This document shows, one piece after another, positions 32,300-39,459 of a DNA stretch of 64,000 nt (the stretch's first letter is position 1; each line of letters starts with the position of its first letter). Where the stretch lies: positions 248,001-312,000 of the forward strand of contig NZ_WIDQ01000002.1 in the NCBI RefSeq assembly GCF_009495745.1. Direction: 5' to 3'. Source of the DNA: Niveispirillum sp. SYP-B3756 (lineage in GTDB: Bacteria > Pseudomonadota > Alphaproteobacteria > Azospirillales > Azospirillaceae). The notes under the pieces are model-generated. The model was not told where the DNA came from. It made no database searches and saw only the letters and a program-made list of their open reading frames with translations. The position numbers were made by a program, and so were the translations under genes.

Positions 32300-33010
32300 T
32301 CACGCCCCCGGCAGCAAGGCAGGGGCACGCGGGCCAGTCGCAGCCGCCGGGTTGATGCTGACGGTCTGGCCAGCGGCGGAACCGGCTGCCCGGAAATCGC
32401 GGGCACGCCGCGACAGGCCTGCCCCCTTGATGGGCCGTGATGATTGCAGGCGGTAACGGCGGCCCATTTCTGCATGGGCGGCCAGGGTGGCGGCCTTGTT
32501 CAAAGGGCCAAGATGACGGCGGGCATAATCCAGCACCTTGGCCGCCAGTCGGTCCACCAGACCTTCCGTGAACGAACGCCGCGCCTTGGCGCGGGTGTGC
32601 GGCTTGCGCAGCCGCCGATATTCCAACCCGGCACGAAAGCCCGCCGACGCCCGTTCCACCACCCCAAAGCAGACTTGGTGCAGATAGGTCGCCACTTCCG
32701 GCCAGGGTGCCCGCCCCAGATAGATCACCTGACGGGGGCCGACGCCGTGGCGGAAGACGGCGCTGCATTGGCAGACATGGGCAATCATCAACCACAGGTC
32801 ATCTTGCGGGCCGCTGCGCCCCTGGGTGGGTGCGCATTCTTCCTGCCATTCGGGCGCATCGATGGCGGCCTGATCCAGGCCATATTCAGCCATCAACGCC
32901 ATGACCTTGGCAGCAGCGGCCATGGCTTCTGCTTCCGTGCAGCCATTTTCCGTGGTCAGCGCACGAAGGGCGCGGATGCGGCGGCGGATCGAATCAAGAT
33001 CGTGTGTCAA
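32300..33010 (-). CDS. DUF2786 domain protein
   Basis: A 236-residue protein whose N-terminus (DSIRRRIRALRALTTENGCT, EAEAMAAAAKVMALMAEYGL) is the DUF2786 helical domain found in phage and plasmid proteins. The start is taken as TTG at 33010 because GGAGG stands 5 bases upstream and the codon overlaps the stop of a small upstream gene (TTGA). The centre includes CQCSAVFRHGVGPRQVIYLG; the C-terminus is basic. Function unknown. Confidence 0.75.
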   Translation of the reverse strand: MTHDLDSIRRRIRALRALTTENGCTEAEAMAAAAKVMALMAEYGLDQAAIDAPEWQEECAPTQGRSGPQDDLWLMIAHVCQCSAVFRHGVGPRQVIYLGRAPWPEVATYLHQVCFGVVERASAGFRAGLEYRRLRKPHTRAKARRSFTEGLVDRLAAKVLDYARRHLGPLNKAATLAAHAEMGRRYRLQSSRPIKGAGLSRRARDFRAAGSAAGQTVSINPAAATGPRAPALLPGA

Positions 33011-33144
33011 AGGACACCTCCAAGCACGGCGATTACAGCCGTGACGACGATGTGAAGGGGGAGAAAGGCCAGGGCGTACAGCACGATCCGCCACCCCAAC
33101 CCAAGCCGCACCGAAACCGGTTGCGGCGTCTCAGCCGGCGGCAA
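33007..33144 (-). CDS. 45-residue single-span membrane protein
   Basis: Encodes a TTG-started peptide PPAETPQPVSVRLGLG, then WRIVLYALAFLPLHIVVTAV and IAVLGGVL, a single strong transmembrane helix. Its TGA overlaps the TTG start of the DUF2786 gene and its start overlaps the end of the Cys-rich gene. These overlaps and the unbroken hydrophobic stretch support a real gene. It could insert in the host membrane; function unknown. Confidence 0.45.
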   Translation of the reverse strand: MPPAETPQPVSVRLGLGWRIVLYALAFLPLHIVVTAVIAVLGGVL

Positions 33145-33502
33145 GGGCCGGCGCTGGCGGGGCAGCCCGGAACCGTGACGGCGCGAAATCGCAGACCGTG
33201 CTTTCCGGCTTCATGTCCTGGATCAGGGCACTGCACCGACGCCAATGGACGCATTGACCGCAGGAACGGCCAGCGGGAAGCGCGGGATCAGCGTTGGCGA
33301 CCACGGCCACCTGCGCGGCCTCAATCACCAGATGGTTGCAGCGTTGCAATTGGCCCAGCGCCGTGGGCGATTTCTGGTATTCCGCAAACGCCCTGTCCGC
33401 CGCCCGCATCAACCAGGGTGACACGGTGGCAGTACAGGCGGGGCACAGCAGTGCCCCAACCGAACGGGGCTGACAGCAACCGGGAACGGGACAGGTCAGC
33501 AT
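33131..33502 (-). CDS. Cysteine-rich zinc-binding-like early protein
   Basis: A 123-residue protein with CPVPGCCQPRSVGALLCPAC at the start and GRSCGQCVHWRRCSALI plus a later Cys, arranged as two Cys clusters likely to bind metal. The middle (LMRAADRAFAEYQKSPTALG) is helical. Family not recognised. It lies between Gam and the small membrane-protein gene in the early operon. Confidence 0.7.
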   Translation of the reverse strand: MLTCPVPGCCQPRSVGALLCPACTATVSPWLMRAADRAFAEYQKSPTALGQLQRCNHLVIEAAQVAVVANADPALPAGRSCGQCVHWRRCSALIQDMKPESTVCDFAPSRFRAAPPAPALAAG

Positions 33503-33511
33503 GGCCGTCCC

Positions 33512-34090
33512 CTATGCCGCATCGGCGGGCTGAAGGCGCGCCGGGTCCGTTACCGTGCTGGTTGTCACGGCCTGTTCAGACGCCACGTCCAGGGGCTTCA
33601 CATAAAAGGTTTCCACCTGTGCCACCCCAATCCCGGCCAGCCCCTGAATGGTGCCCGGCTCCCGCAGGATGGCTTCCTTGTCGATATTCACCTCACGCCG
33701 CAGCAGCCTCCCCAAACCCAGCCGTTCAAACGTGGCAACCACGGCGTCATCCTGCCCCTTGGCGATTTTCACCGTGGGGTTGCCCAGCCGGAAGCCGATG
33801 GTGCCCTGTGACAGCGATACGCTCTTGCGCCCGGCGGGGATGATGGTTTCCCGGTTGGCGGTGGCAAAGGCCATCAGGGCCGCGACCTTGGCCTTCACCT
33901 GATCCGCCAGCGGCTTGGCATCGTCACCGGCCTGTTTCTTCAGGGCGGCAACCGCTTCGGACAGGTCCAGGTCGATCCGGTCAATCTGGCGCTGAAGGGT
34001 GCCGATCTCGCCCACCAGGGCATTCGCCGCTTCCAGATCGGCAGGTACGCCAGCCATGGCAGCGGTGACGCGGGTACGCTTCTTGGTCAT
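33512..34090 (-). CDS. gam: Host-nuclease inhibitor Gam
   Basis: A 192-residue Mu Gam family protein (Mu Gam has 174). MTKKRTRVTAAMAGVP, a coiled coil (IGTLQRQIDRIDLDLSEAVA), and REVNIDKEAILREPGTIQGL are diagnostic. Gam binds DNA ends like a Ku homologue and blocks exonucleases. Located in the early operon behind MuB, as in Mu. Confidence 0.9.
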   Translation of the reverse strand: MTKKRTRVTAAMAGVPADLEAANALVGEIGTLQRQIDRIDLDLSEAVAALKKQAGDDAKPLADQVKAKVAALMAFATANRETIIPAGRKSVSLSQGTIGFRLGNPTVKIAKGQDDAVVATFERLGLGRLLRREVNIDKEAILREPGTIQGLAGIGVAQVETFYVKPLDVASEQAVTTSTVTDPARLQPADAA

Positions 34091-34117
34091 GGGTCTTTCC
34101 TCAGGATTTGAAGAATG

Positions 34118-34145
34118 TTCGAAGGGGTTTCAAAGGGCGTTCGAA
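34118..34145. repeat. Internal TTCRAA triplet array
   Basis: TTCGAA at 34118 and 34140, with TTCAAA exactly in the middle (34129), repeating every 11 bp. The layout and spacing equal the array at the right phage end (4233-4260). It lies between gam and the next small gene. Candidate binding site for the transposase or another phage DNA-binding protein. Confidence 0.5.
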
Positions 34146-34324
34146 CGCACGCCCTGGGCGATGCCGTGGCAAAGGCCGGTGGCAGCTTGCAGCCCAACCT
34201 TCCACCGGCCATCCGGCAGGGGGCTGTAAACAACGACGGTGCCGGTAATGGGCTGGCCATCTTCACGGGGAAGCGTCACCTTCTCCCCCAGGCGGTAAGG
34301 GCAGGTGTCAGCAGGATGGGGCAT
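34130..34324 (-). CDS. Small early phage protein, SH3-like barrel
   Basis: 64 residues: MPHPADTCPYRLGEKVTLPR, GQPITGTVVVYSPLPDGRWK. The pattern GEKVTLP...GTVVV...GRWKVG suggests a small SH3/KOW-like beta barrel. The ATG overlaps the MuB stop (TGATG). The C-terminal codons run into the TTCRAA array. Function unknown. Confidence 0.65.
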   Translation of the reverse strand: MPHPADTCPYRLGEKVTLPREDGQPITGTVVVYSPLPDGRWKVGLQAATGLCHGIAQGVRSNAL

Positions 34325-35325
34325 CACAGTTCCCCATCCCGCTGAAGGTCAGCGAACGCGGCGCGGATATGCTCAACCGTGGGCCGGCACGGCGGCACTT
34401 CCCCGGCGGCCATCAGCCATGCCTGTTTCAGCGTCTGTTCCAGCAACCCCAGCGCACCAGGGCGCCGCGCGATTTCGCGGGCGATATCCAGTTCGTCCCG
34501 CCCATCCAGCTTGAAGGCGGCGGCAATGGCCTGGATATCCGCGTCGGTCGGGCCGTCCAAGCGCACATATTTGCCTATACGGCGCGTGACCTGGGCGAAA
34601 TCATAGGTGCGCTTTTGGCCGCGAACGCGGGTGTAAAGGACGGTGTTGCCGACAAGCGCCATCCCAACACCCGCGTCGTCATCGTCCAGATCGTCATTCA
34701 CTGCATCATGGATGGAACGCACGGCTTCAAGGGCACCGTCCGAGAGATGCTGTGCTTCATCCACGATCAGCAGCCCGCCGGTTCCCGCCAGTTTGGCGAT
34801 AATGGCCTTGCTCAGGCTGGCCGGATCACGGCGACCATCAACAATGCCAAGGGCGGTGGCGATGGCATCCAACAGCGGGTTGGTTTTGGAACGCATCGGG
34901 CTTGCCGTCACCACCCACACATTGCTGTGCTTCTTACGGTAATGGCGGATGGTGCGCGTCTTCCCCACCCCGGCAGCACCATAAACCATGGTGATATTGC
35001 GGGCGGATTGGGCATAGGCCAGCCCGGCCACGATGCGGCGGGACGTGGGCGTATCCACAAAGGACGGCAGCACCGGCAGCAGTTCCGTAACTTCCGCCGT
35101 GACCGTCTGGGTATCCAACCACCGGTTCAGGGCCACCTCTACCGCCGCCACATCACCCGGATAGCGGTCGTTCAGATACTGCGACAGGGTAGACGCCGGG
35201 ATGCCGGCTTGGCGGGCCACTTCAGCCTGGGAGAGTTTGCCACCCGTGGCGGCCATGGTCTGGCGCACGCGGGCGCGCAGGTCGGAACCAGTCACGGCGG
35301 GCATCACATCAACATCGCGGGGCAT
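34324..35325 (-). CDS. B: MuB-like transposition ATPase
   Basis: A 333-residue AAA ATPase. N-terminal helix-turn-helix (KLSQAEVARQAGIPASTLSQ), Walker A YGAAGVGKTRTI, Walker B LLIVDEAQHL and sensor region ALVGNTVLYTRV. MuB selects target DNA and delivers it to the transposase, giving target immunity. GGAG stands 7 bases before the ATG. It is placed 31 bases behind the transposase gene. Confidence 0.93.
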   Translation of the reverse strand: MPRDVDVMPAVTGSDLRARVRQTMAATGGKLSQAEVARQAGIPASTLSQYLNDRYPGDVAAVEVALNRWLDTQTVTAEVTELLPVLPSFVDTPTSRRIVAGLAYAQSARNITMVYGAAGVGKTRTIRHYRKKHSNVWVVTASPMRSKTNPLLDAIATALGIVDGRRDPASLSKAIIAKLAGTGGLLIVDEAQHLSDGALEAVRSIHDAVNDDLDDDDAGVGMALVGNTVLYTRVRGQKRTYDFAQVTRRIGKYVRLDGPTDADIQAIAAAFKLDGRDELDIAREIARRPGALGLLEQTLKQAWLMAAGEVPPCRPTVEHIRAAFADLQRDGEL

Positions 35326-35356
35326 GGATAGGCTCCTTCAAAGGACGGGTTGGGGA

Positions 35357-37273
35357 TCAGGCCAGCAGCTTCCGGCGCATCTTGGCTTCGTGCTGGTCAG
35401 CAAGGCGGGTGATGCTCGCGTTGACGCGCGCATCGATATCTTCCTGGTTGATGGTCGGCTTCTGGCCGCGCCCAAACTTGGGCCGAACCACCTTGGCCGC
35501 CGGGGCATCGCTCGGGGCTGGCGCACCCGGCAGCATCGCGGCCACGGTCAAGGCATCAATCCGGGTCAAGGCGTCGGCCTGGGTGCGGACGGCAGCCTTG
35601 AAGCGCTTCTTCTCACGCGCCAGTTCCTTGGCGGCGCTGGTGTCATTAAACGCCACCCGGTTAATCAGGCTGGCATCACAGATGAACCGCCCGTCCATCG
35701 TGTACAGCGCAGCCCCGGCAGACAGGTTTTCCGGGTCAAACCGAATGGTCAGCTTCTGACGGCGATATTCCGTCAGCGTTTCATGCCAGTAACGCGCGCC
35801 ATAGATGCTGACGGCACCGTCCATCGCATCCGCCGTCACCCGTTCCGACGCCAGCCAGAACAGACGGCGTTGTTCATCGGTCAAGCGGCGGGGCATCGCC
35901 GCCGCATAGCTGGCGGCAAAGGTCTCGGCAAAGCTGCGGCCCCCACAGGTGGCAGACCGGCGGCCTTGGCGGTCATTATGGGCGGCGATCTCCACCGCCA
36001 CGATTTCCCGCACCAGCGCCATGGGGATGGCGCGGGAACCGTAATTTTCCGGCTTCGCATCCGGTCGGTTGCCCGTATAGGCACCCGCAAAGGCGGGATG
36101 CTTGGCGATATATTCGCACAGGTCGCGGAATGCGCGCTCAATGGGCTTCACCTGCCCACGATAGGGCGTTGCCCAATGGATGCGGCAACCGGCGGCGACA
36201 AGGCAGCCCGTGGGTTCTTCCGGCTTCACCTTGAACCGGAAGCGCGACACGGTGCCGCCGGTAATCCACTTGGCCGCAAATCCGCGCCCATTATCCAGGT
36301 ACACGTCGTCCGCCGGCCCAAATCTGCCGAACGCATCGCCAAAGGCCAGCCGCACCGTTTCGGCATTCTCCGCATCGGCCAGCCGATAGCCAACGATCAT
36401 GCCGCTGAACAGGTCTTGAATGGCCAGGATCAGCGGGCGGAAGGGATGCTTGCCTTCCACATCGTCGTCCGCCTTGGCGAAGATATCCAGCTTGTGGCCG
36501 TCTGCGTTCACCGCCTCCATGGCGCGGAACACGGCGCGGTCACGTTCCTGGTGCGGGAACAGGCGGTCCAGGGCTTCGCGGCCTTCCCGCTTCAACACCC
36601 GCACCGCTTCCGGCACGTCCCTTTCAACGCGGCGCAGGAACGTCTTGCACGAAGGCAGCGGCCCCCCCCATTCCTTCGTCTTGGCGATGCGGCACAACCG
36701 TTCGTAACAGGCGGTCGCCGTGGGTTCTTCCAGCCGCAGATAATCGGCAAGGAAGATATCCCATGCTTCCGCTGGAATGTCCTTTGGGGTGCGGCCCTGA
36801 ACGCTGTAGCGGGGGGCAAGGATGGCCATCCAATCCGCCCGCGCCTTGCCCTTCACGGCGGCACGCCAGCGGCGCAGGGTGACAGGCGTGCAACCATATG
36901 CCGCCGCCGTGCGCGCTTCCGCCTTGCTGGCACCGATGGATGCCGCCAGCGCTTCGCATTCCAGAACCGCCTTCAGGCGGCTGGCCGCTTCGTCCTTATG
37001 CTGCTGCGGCAAGCGCTCGAAATGCGCCCACAGCACCGCGCTTTCAACGGTGGCCGGCTCCTGTTTGGGTTCGGCTTGACGGCGCAGCCATGTCTGGGCA
37101 GGGGCCGGAAGGCTGTCAATGTGGTACTCTTTGCCGCCGCCGCGCAACGAAGATGTGCGCGCCTTCCAGCCCTCAGAAATGGCGCGGTCACGGCATCGCC
37201 GCTCACTGGTAGGTAATCCCGGTAGCTTCAATGCCGCTAAGGCGCTGGCGCTAAACCATTCCTTGTCCGTCAT
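35357..37273 (-). CDS. A: MuA-like DDE transposase
   Basis: A 638-residue transposase (Mu A has 663). An N-terminal winged-helix domain (EWFSASALAALKLPGLPTSE) resembles the Mu DNA-binding domain. The DDE triad is visible as NADGHKLD (Asp about 258), YLDNGRGFAAK (Asp about 327) and QVKPIERAFRDL (Glu about 379), with Mu-like spacing. A beta-barrel C-terminal domain follows (YRRQKLTIRFDPENL). Needed for integration and replicative transposition. The ATG overlaps the upstream stop. Confidence 0.95.
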   Translation of the reverse strand: MTDKEWFSASALAALKLPGLPTSERRCRDRAISEGWKARTSSLRGGGKEYHIDSLPAPAQTWLRRQAEPKQEPATVESAVLWAHFERLPQQHKDEAASRLKAVLECEALAASIGASKAEARTAAAYGCTPVTLRRWRAAVKGKARADWMAILAPRYSVQGRTPKDIPAEAWDIFLADYLRLEEPTATACYERLCRIAKTKEWGGPLPSCKTFLRRVERDVPEAVRVLKREGREALDRLFPHQERDRAVFRAMEAVNADGHKLDIFAKADDDVEGKHPFRPLILAIQDLFSGMIVGYRLADAENAETVRLAFGDAFGRFGPADDVYLDNGRGFAAKWITGGTVSRFRFKVKPEEPTGCLVAAGCRIHWATPYRGQVKPIERAFRDLCEYIAKHPAFAGAYTGNRPDAKPENYGSRAIPMALVREIVAVEIAAHNDRQGRRSATCGGRSFAETFAASYAAAMPRRLTDEQRRLFWLASERVTADAMDGAVSIYGARYWHETLTEYRRQKLTIRFDPENLSAGAALYTMDGRFICDASLINRVAFNDTSAAKELAREKKRFKAAVRTQADALTRIDALTVAAMLPGAPAPSDAPAAKVVRPKFGRGQKPTINQEDIDARVNASITRLADQHEAKMRRKLLA

Positions 37274-37779
37274 GACCGCCCCCCGAACATCGGCAGGGGG
37301 GGCAAATTATCGGCCAAGGCGCGCATCTGCTCCTGGGCCATCACCGTAATCAGCGCATATTGCCCCATCCGGGCAAGCCGGGCCTGTTGGGTATCCATCA
37401 CCAGGGCACCCATAACAGCGGCCATCTGTTGCAGCAGATGTGCGTTGCCCACGGCCACGCAGAACGCGGGAACCAGTTCCGCCGGCATCCTGTTGGTGCG
37501 GCTTTCGCCGGTCCATGTATCGATCATGGGCTTGGTGATGGCGCGCCCGGTCAGGTCGGACATGATTTCGGCAATCTGCGGACGGCTGAACACAGACTGT
37601 TCAATGGCTTCGTTGGTCCACCGCCGGATACGGCTGGTCAGGTCCAGGGAGGCGGGTTGACGCGACGGTTCGGCGGGCACCGGAACTTGTTCAGCCGCTT
37701 CCACCATCTTGAACAGGTCGCCCTGGGTGTTATCGGCGGCGCTTGCGCGCCTATACCTTTTGCCGCGTTGGCTTGGCAT
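37270..37779 (-). CDS. Early phage protein upstream of transposase, unknown
   Basis: A 169-residue protein, start MPSQRGKRYRRASAADNTQG, with LDLTSRIRRWTNEAIEQSVF, RPQIAEIMSDLTGRAITKPM and WTGESRTNRMPAELVPAFCV. The middle looks like a helix-turn-helix used to recognise DNA, and the location is between ner and A in the early operon. A regulator or transposition accessory is plausible. Other Mu-like prophages often have a protein of this type here, but I do not assign a family. Confidence 0.65.
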   Translation of the reverse strand: MPSQRGKRYRRASAADNTQGDLFKMVEAAEQVPVPAEPSRQPASLDLTSRIRRWTNEAIEQSVFSRPQIAEIMSDLTGRAITKPMIDTWTGESRTNRMPAELVPAFCVAVGNAHLLQQMAAVMGALVMDTQQARLARMGQYALITVMAQEQMRALADNLPPLPMFGGRS

Positions 37780-37846
37780 GATCGAACACCTACAATCGTA
37801 TCTGATTGAACCCCGCATTTCTTCGGCATCTGCCGAAGATGGGTGT

Positions 37847-38161
37847 TCACGCGGCCATCATGTTTTGAAGCGGATCAGCGGCATTAACGGTGTTAATGTG
37901 CTGCCCATGAAGACGACGGGGGGGATGTAAGGACAAACCGGAAGCGTCATAACGCGACGGCCAAATTTGCTCGGGGCGTACTTTCAGTACCTTGGCAATG
38001 GCGGCCTGCGCGTCATGGTACGGAAGGCGCAGGGCGTGGCGGCACGCATGATTGGGTAGGCCGCTTTCGCGGGCTAGGCCGACCAGCGAATATCCAGCCT
38101 TCGCCAACGCCGCCTTGATATCCGCCGGGTGCCAGTCTGCGGCTTTGTGTCGTTTAGCCAT
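37847..38161 (-). CDS. ner: Ner-like DNA-binding regulator
   Basis: A 104-residue protein whose first 75 residues match Ner/Nlp: DWHPADIKAALAKAGYSLVG, LARESGLPNHACRHALRLPY and VLKVRPEQIWPSRYD. Ner negatively regulates early and repressor promoters in Mu. It is the first gene of the early operon and is divergent from the repressor. About 25 extra residues follow the Ner domain. Confidence 0.9.
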   Translation of the reverse strand: MAKRHKAADWHPADIKAALAKAGYSLVGLARESGLPNHACRHALRLPYHDAQAAIAKVLKVRPEQIWPSRYDASGLSLHPPRRLHGQHINTVNAADPLQNMMAA

Positions 38162-38261
38162 TGGCTCCACTTTCCAGCCGGCTCTGCCAAGCCGGCTTTC
38201 TTTGAGGGTTCGTATCTACGAATGAAACTACGATTGGAACTACGTTAGGAGGGAGAATGCC

Positions 38262-38343
38262 GCAGATTTGCAGCATCGATCAAGCAGAAACTTGGTGTCC
38301 GGCAAAAATAATGCCGCATTTATGCAAATTTGAGCAGATTTGC
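38262..38343. promoter_or_regulatory. Repressor/early operator region with three 10-bp boxes
   Basis: GCAGATTTGC at 38262-38271, GCAAATTTGA at 38324-38333 and GCAGATTTGC at 38334-38343, the last two directly abutting. GCAAATTTGC is palindromic, so these are near-palindromic operator candidates for the repressor or Ner. Two ACTACG direct repeats (around 38226-38244) are also present. The 200-bp gap separates divergent ner and repressor genes. Confidence 0.55.
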
Positions 38344-38363
38344 GTTATCCATCAGGGGGTTAT

Positions 38364-38921
38364 ATGAAGTCGGACAGCACAAATGTGGCCGGACGTGAGC
38401 GTCCGGGTAAAGACCTGGAAGTCGGACGACGCATATCAGCGGCATTGCGTCTCTATGACAGCAAAAATGCAGCGGCCAAAATTGCGGGCGTCTCCCCTGA
38501 TCAGTTGACCCGCTATGAGCGCGGGGCAAGCACTCCGCCCTTTGATGTGGTTATACGGTTGGCAGCCGGGGTCGGTGTGTCTCTTCAGTGGCTAGCCACT
38601 GGGGAAGGTGAGATGCAACCTCACAAAGGGGATACAGCACAAGCCGGATCGTCGGAACCTGTACCGTTGGAAGCCAAGCCGACAGAGATTGATCCTCGGC
38701 TTCTGGCGATCTGTACCCAAGCGGCGGACAATGCCTTGACGGAACTTCGCGTGCACGCAGACAGGGAACAGCACGCTCAATTAGTGGCGCAGCTTTACAA
38801 TCAATACCTAAAGGCGACGCCTGAGGAAATTAAGCGCGATGCTGACATTGAAAGAAAGCGCTTAATAAATAAAAGAGCAATGGAAGATAAAAAATCTAAT
38901 AAAAATCTACTCGCATCATAG
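38364..38921 (+). CDS. Phage repressor, CI/XRE-type HTH
   Basis: A 185-residue protein on the strand opposite to the early operon. N-terminal helix-turn-helix: NAAAKIAGVSPDQLTRYERG, ASTPPFDVVIRLAAGVGVSL and WLATGEG. The C-terminal half is helical with Lys-rich end (RLINKRAMEDKKSNKNLLAS). No serine protease-type cleavage domain is seen, so it is likely not SOS cleaved. AGGGGG precedes the ATG by 6 bases. It is the expected lysogeny repressor at the left end. Confidence 0.85.
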   Translation: MKSDSTNVAGRERPGKDLEVGRRISAALRLYDSKNAAAKIAGVSPDQLTRYERGASTPPFDVVIRLAAGVGVSLQWLATGEGEMQPHKGDTAQAGSSEPVPLEAKPTEIDPRLLAICTQAADNALTELRVHADREQHAQLVAQLYNQYLKATPEEIKRDADIERKRLINKRAMEDKKSNKNLLAS

Positions 38922-38952
38922 AACCTTATTGGGTTGCATACTTACGCATGTC

Positions 38953-39088
38953 GCAACCTGTTGGTTGACTTGCCATATTCTTTAGGATAGGTGTGTCAAG
39001 CCTGCGGCGCTCCAATGCCGGGGGCCGCGCCTTTGGACGGCGCGACACGAGGACGCCTATCCTCGCAAGTCAACCGATATAAGGTTGC
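38953..39088. ncRNA. Compound inverted-repeat element, candidate structured RNA
   Basis: Nested complementary arms: GCAACC/GGTTGC (38953-38958, 39083-39088), an 11-bp GGTTGACTTGC/GCAAGTCAACC (38963-38973, 39065-39075), AGGATAGG/CCTATCCT (38984-38991, 39056-39063) and GTGTC/GACAC (38993-38997, 39044-39048), enclosing two small hairpins (39005-39020 and 39027-39043). No open frame fills it. It stands 31 bp behind the repressor gene. It could be a processed RNA, a terminator, or a protein-binding DNA structure. No known RNA family was recognised. Confidence 0.5.
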
Positions 39089-39241
39089 TTCCCCGACGCC
39101 GCTTTGCGGCTGGTGGAGGCATGTTGAGGCACGCCAATGACATTGCAATACTATGGCGCGGAAACTTGTCTTGCCATCGGCACTTGGGCTTATCGCGCAA
39201 TTATCTTAAACGTATTAACATCCAGTAAAGAGACGTTGCCG

Positions 39242-39282
39242 CCTTCAAACGATAATTCGAACGCTCAACCGGTAACCGTTCA
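39242..39282. repeat. Left phage end sequence with TTCAAA/TTCGAA boxes
   Basis: CCTTCAAACG at 39242-39251 and TTCGAA at 39256-39261 resemble the right-end site CCTTCAAACG-GGG-TTCGAA (4242-4260). A further TTCAAA straddles the proposed terminal CA (39281-39282). Spacing is one base longer than at the right end. Candidate transposase end sites. Confidence 0.45.
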
Positions 39283-39287
39283 AAACC
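39283..39287. repeat. Proposed 5-bp target duplication (high-coordinate side)
   Basis: AAACC directly after the CA at 39281-39282, identical to 4200-4204. Confidence 0.5.
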
Positions 39288-39316
39288 AGGGGGAAAAATC
39301 AAACCCTTTGTCCTTC

Positions 39317-39356
39317 GGCGCGCTTTACCCGGTTTCGATCAAACCCAAAGCGCGCC
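39317..39356 (-). terminator. Hairpin behind the ABC exporter genes
   Basis: Perfect 10-bp arms GGCGCGCTTT / AAAGCGCGCC with a second inner stem GGTTT / AAACC and loop CGATC. It is located about 100 bp beyond the minus-strand ABC ATPase gene. No U-tract is present. Confidence 0.5.
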
Positions 39357-39459
39357 CGCCCCTGACACGGTTTAAGCAGCCCCGATGCCTTGCAACCCCG
39401 CCAAATCCCTCGCTTTCATCCCGCCACATCCCGCGCCGTCTCACCCAATCCCACTTCGA

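Larger units (their letters stand above)
4205..39282 (-). mobile_element. Mu-like transposable prophage, about 35.1 kb
   Basis: The region encodes a MuA-type DDE transposase, MuB ATPase, Gam, GemA, Mor/C-type activator, Ner, repressor, Mu-type head and packaging proteins, and a contractile tail. The gene order matches Mu read from the high-coordinate end. The size is close to Mu (36.7 kb). All essential modules are present and none shows a frameshift or internal stop, so it may be active. The exact ends (TG at 4205, CA at 39282) are proposed from a 5-bp duplication and shared TTCRAA-containing end sequences; the ends could be off by tens of bases. Confidence 0.9.
38922..39459. other. Left prophage end and host junction, no supported gene
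   Basis: About 538 bp without a supported CDS. It holds the compound inverted repeat, a small GCCGC-TTT-GCGGC hairpin (39098-39110), the proposed left phage end, and a host-side hairpin (39317-39356). A 129-codon frame from 39137 crosses the junction and lacks a ribosome site and protein-like composition. Confidence 0.6.

Noticed and set aside
38953-39088. tRNA, tmRNA, SRP or RNase P RNA
   Set aside because: The nested arms do not contain the conserved core sequences of these RNAs and the arm lengths do not fit a tRNA cloverleaf.
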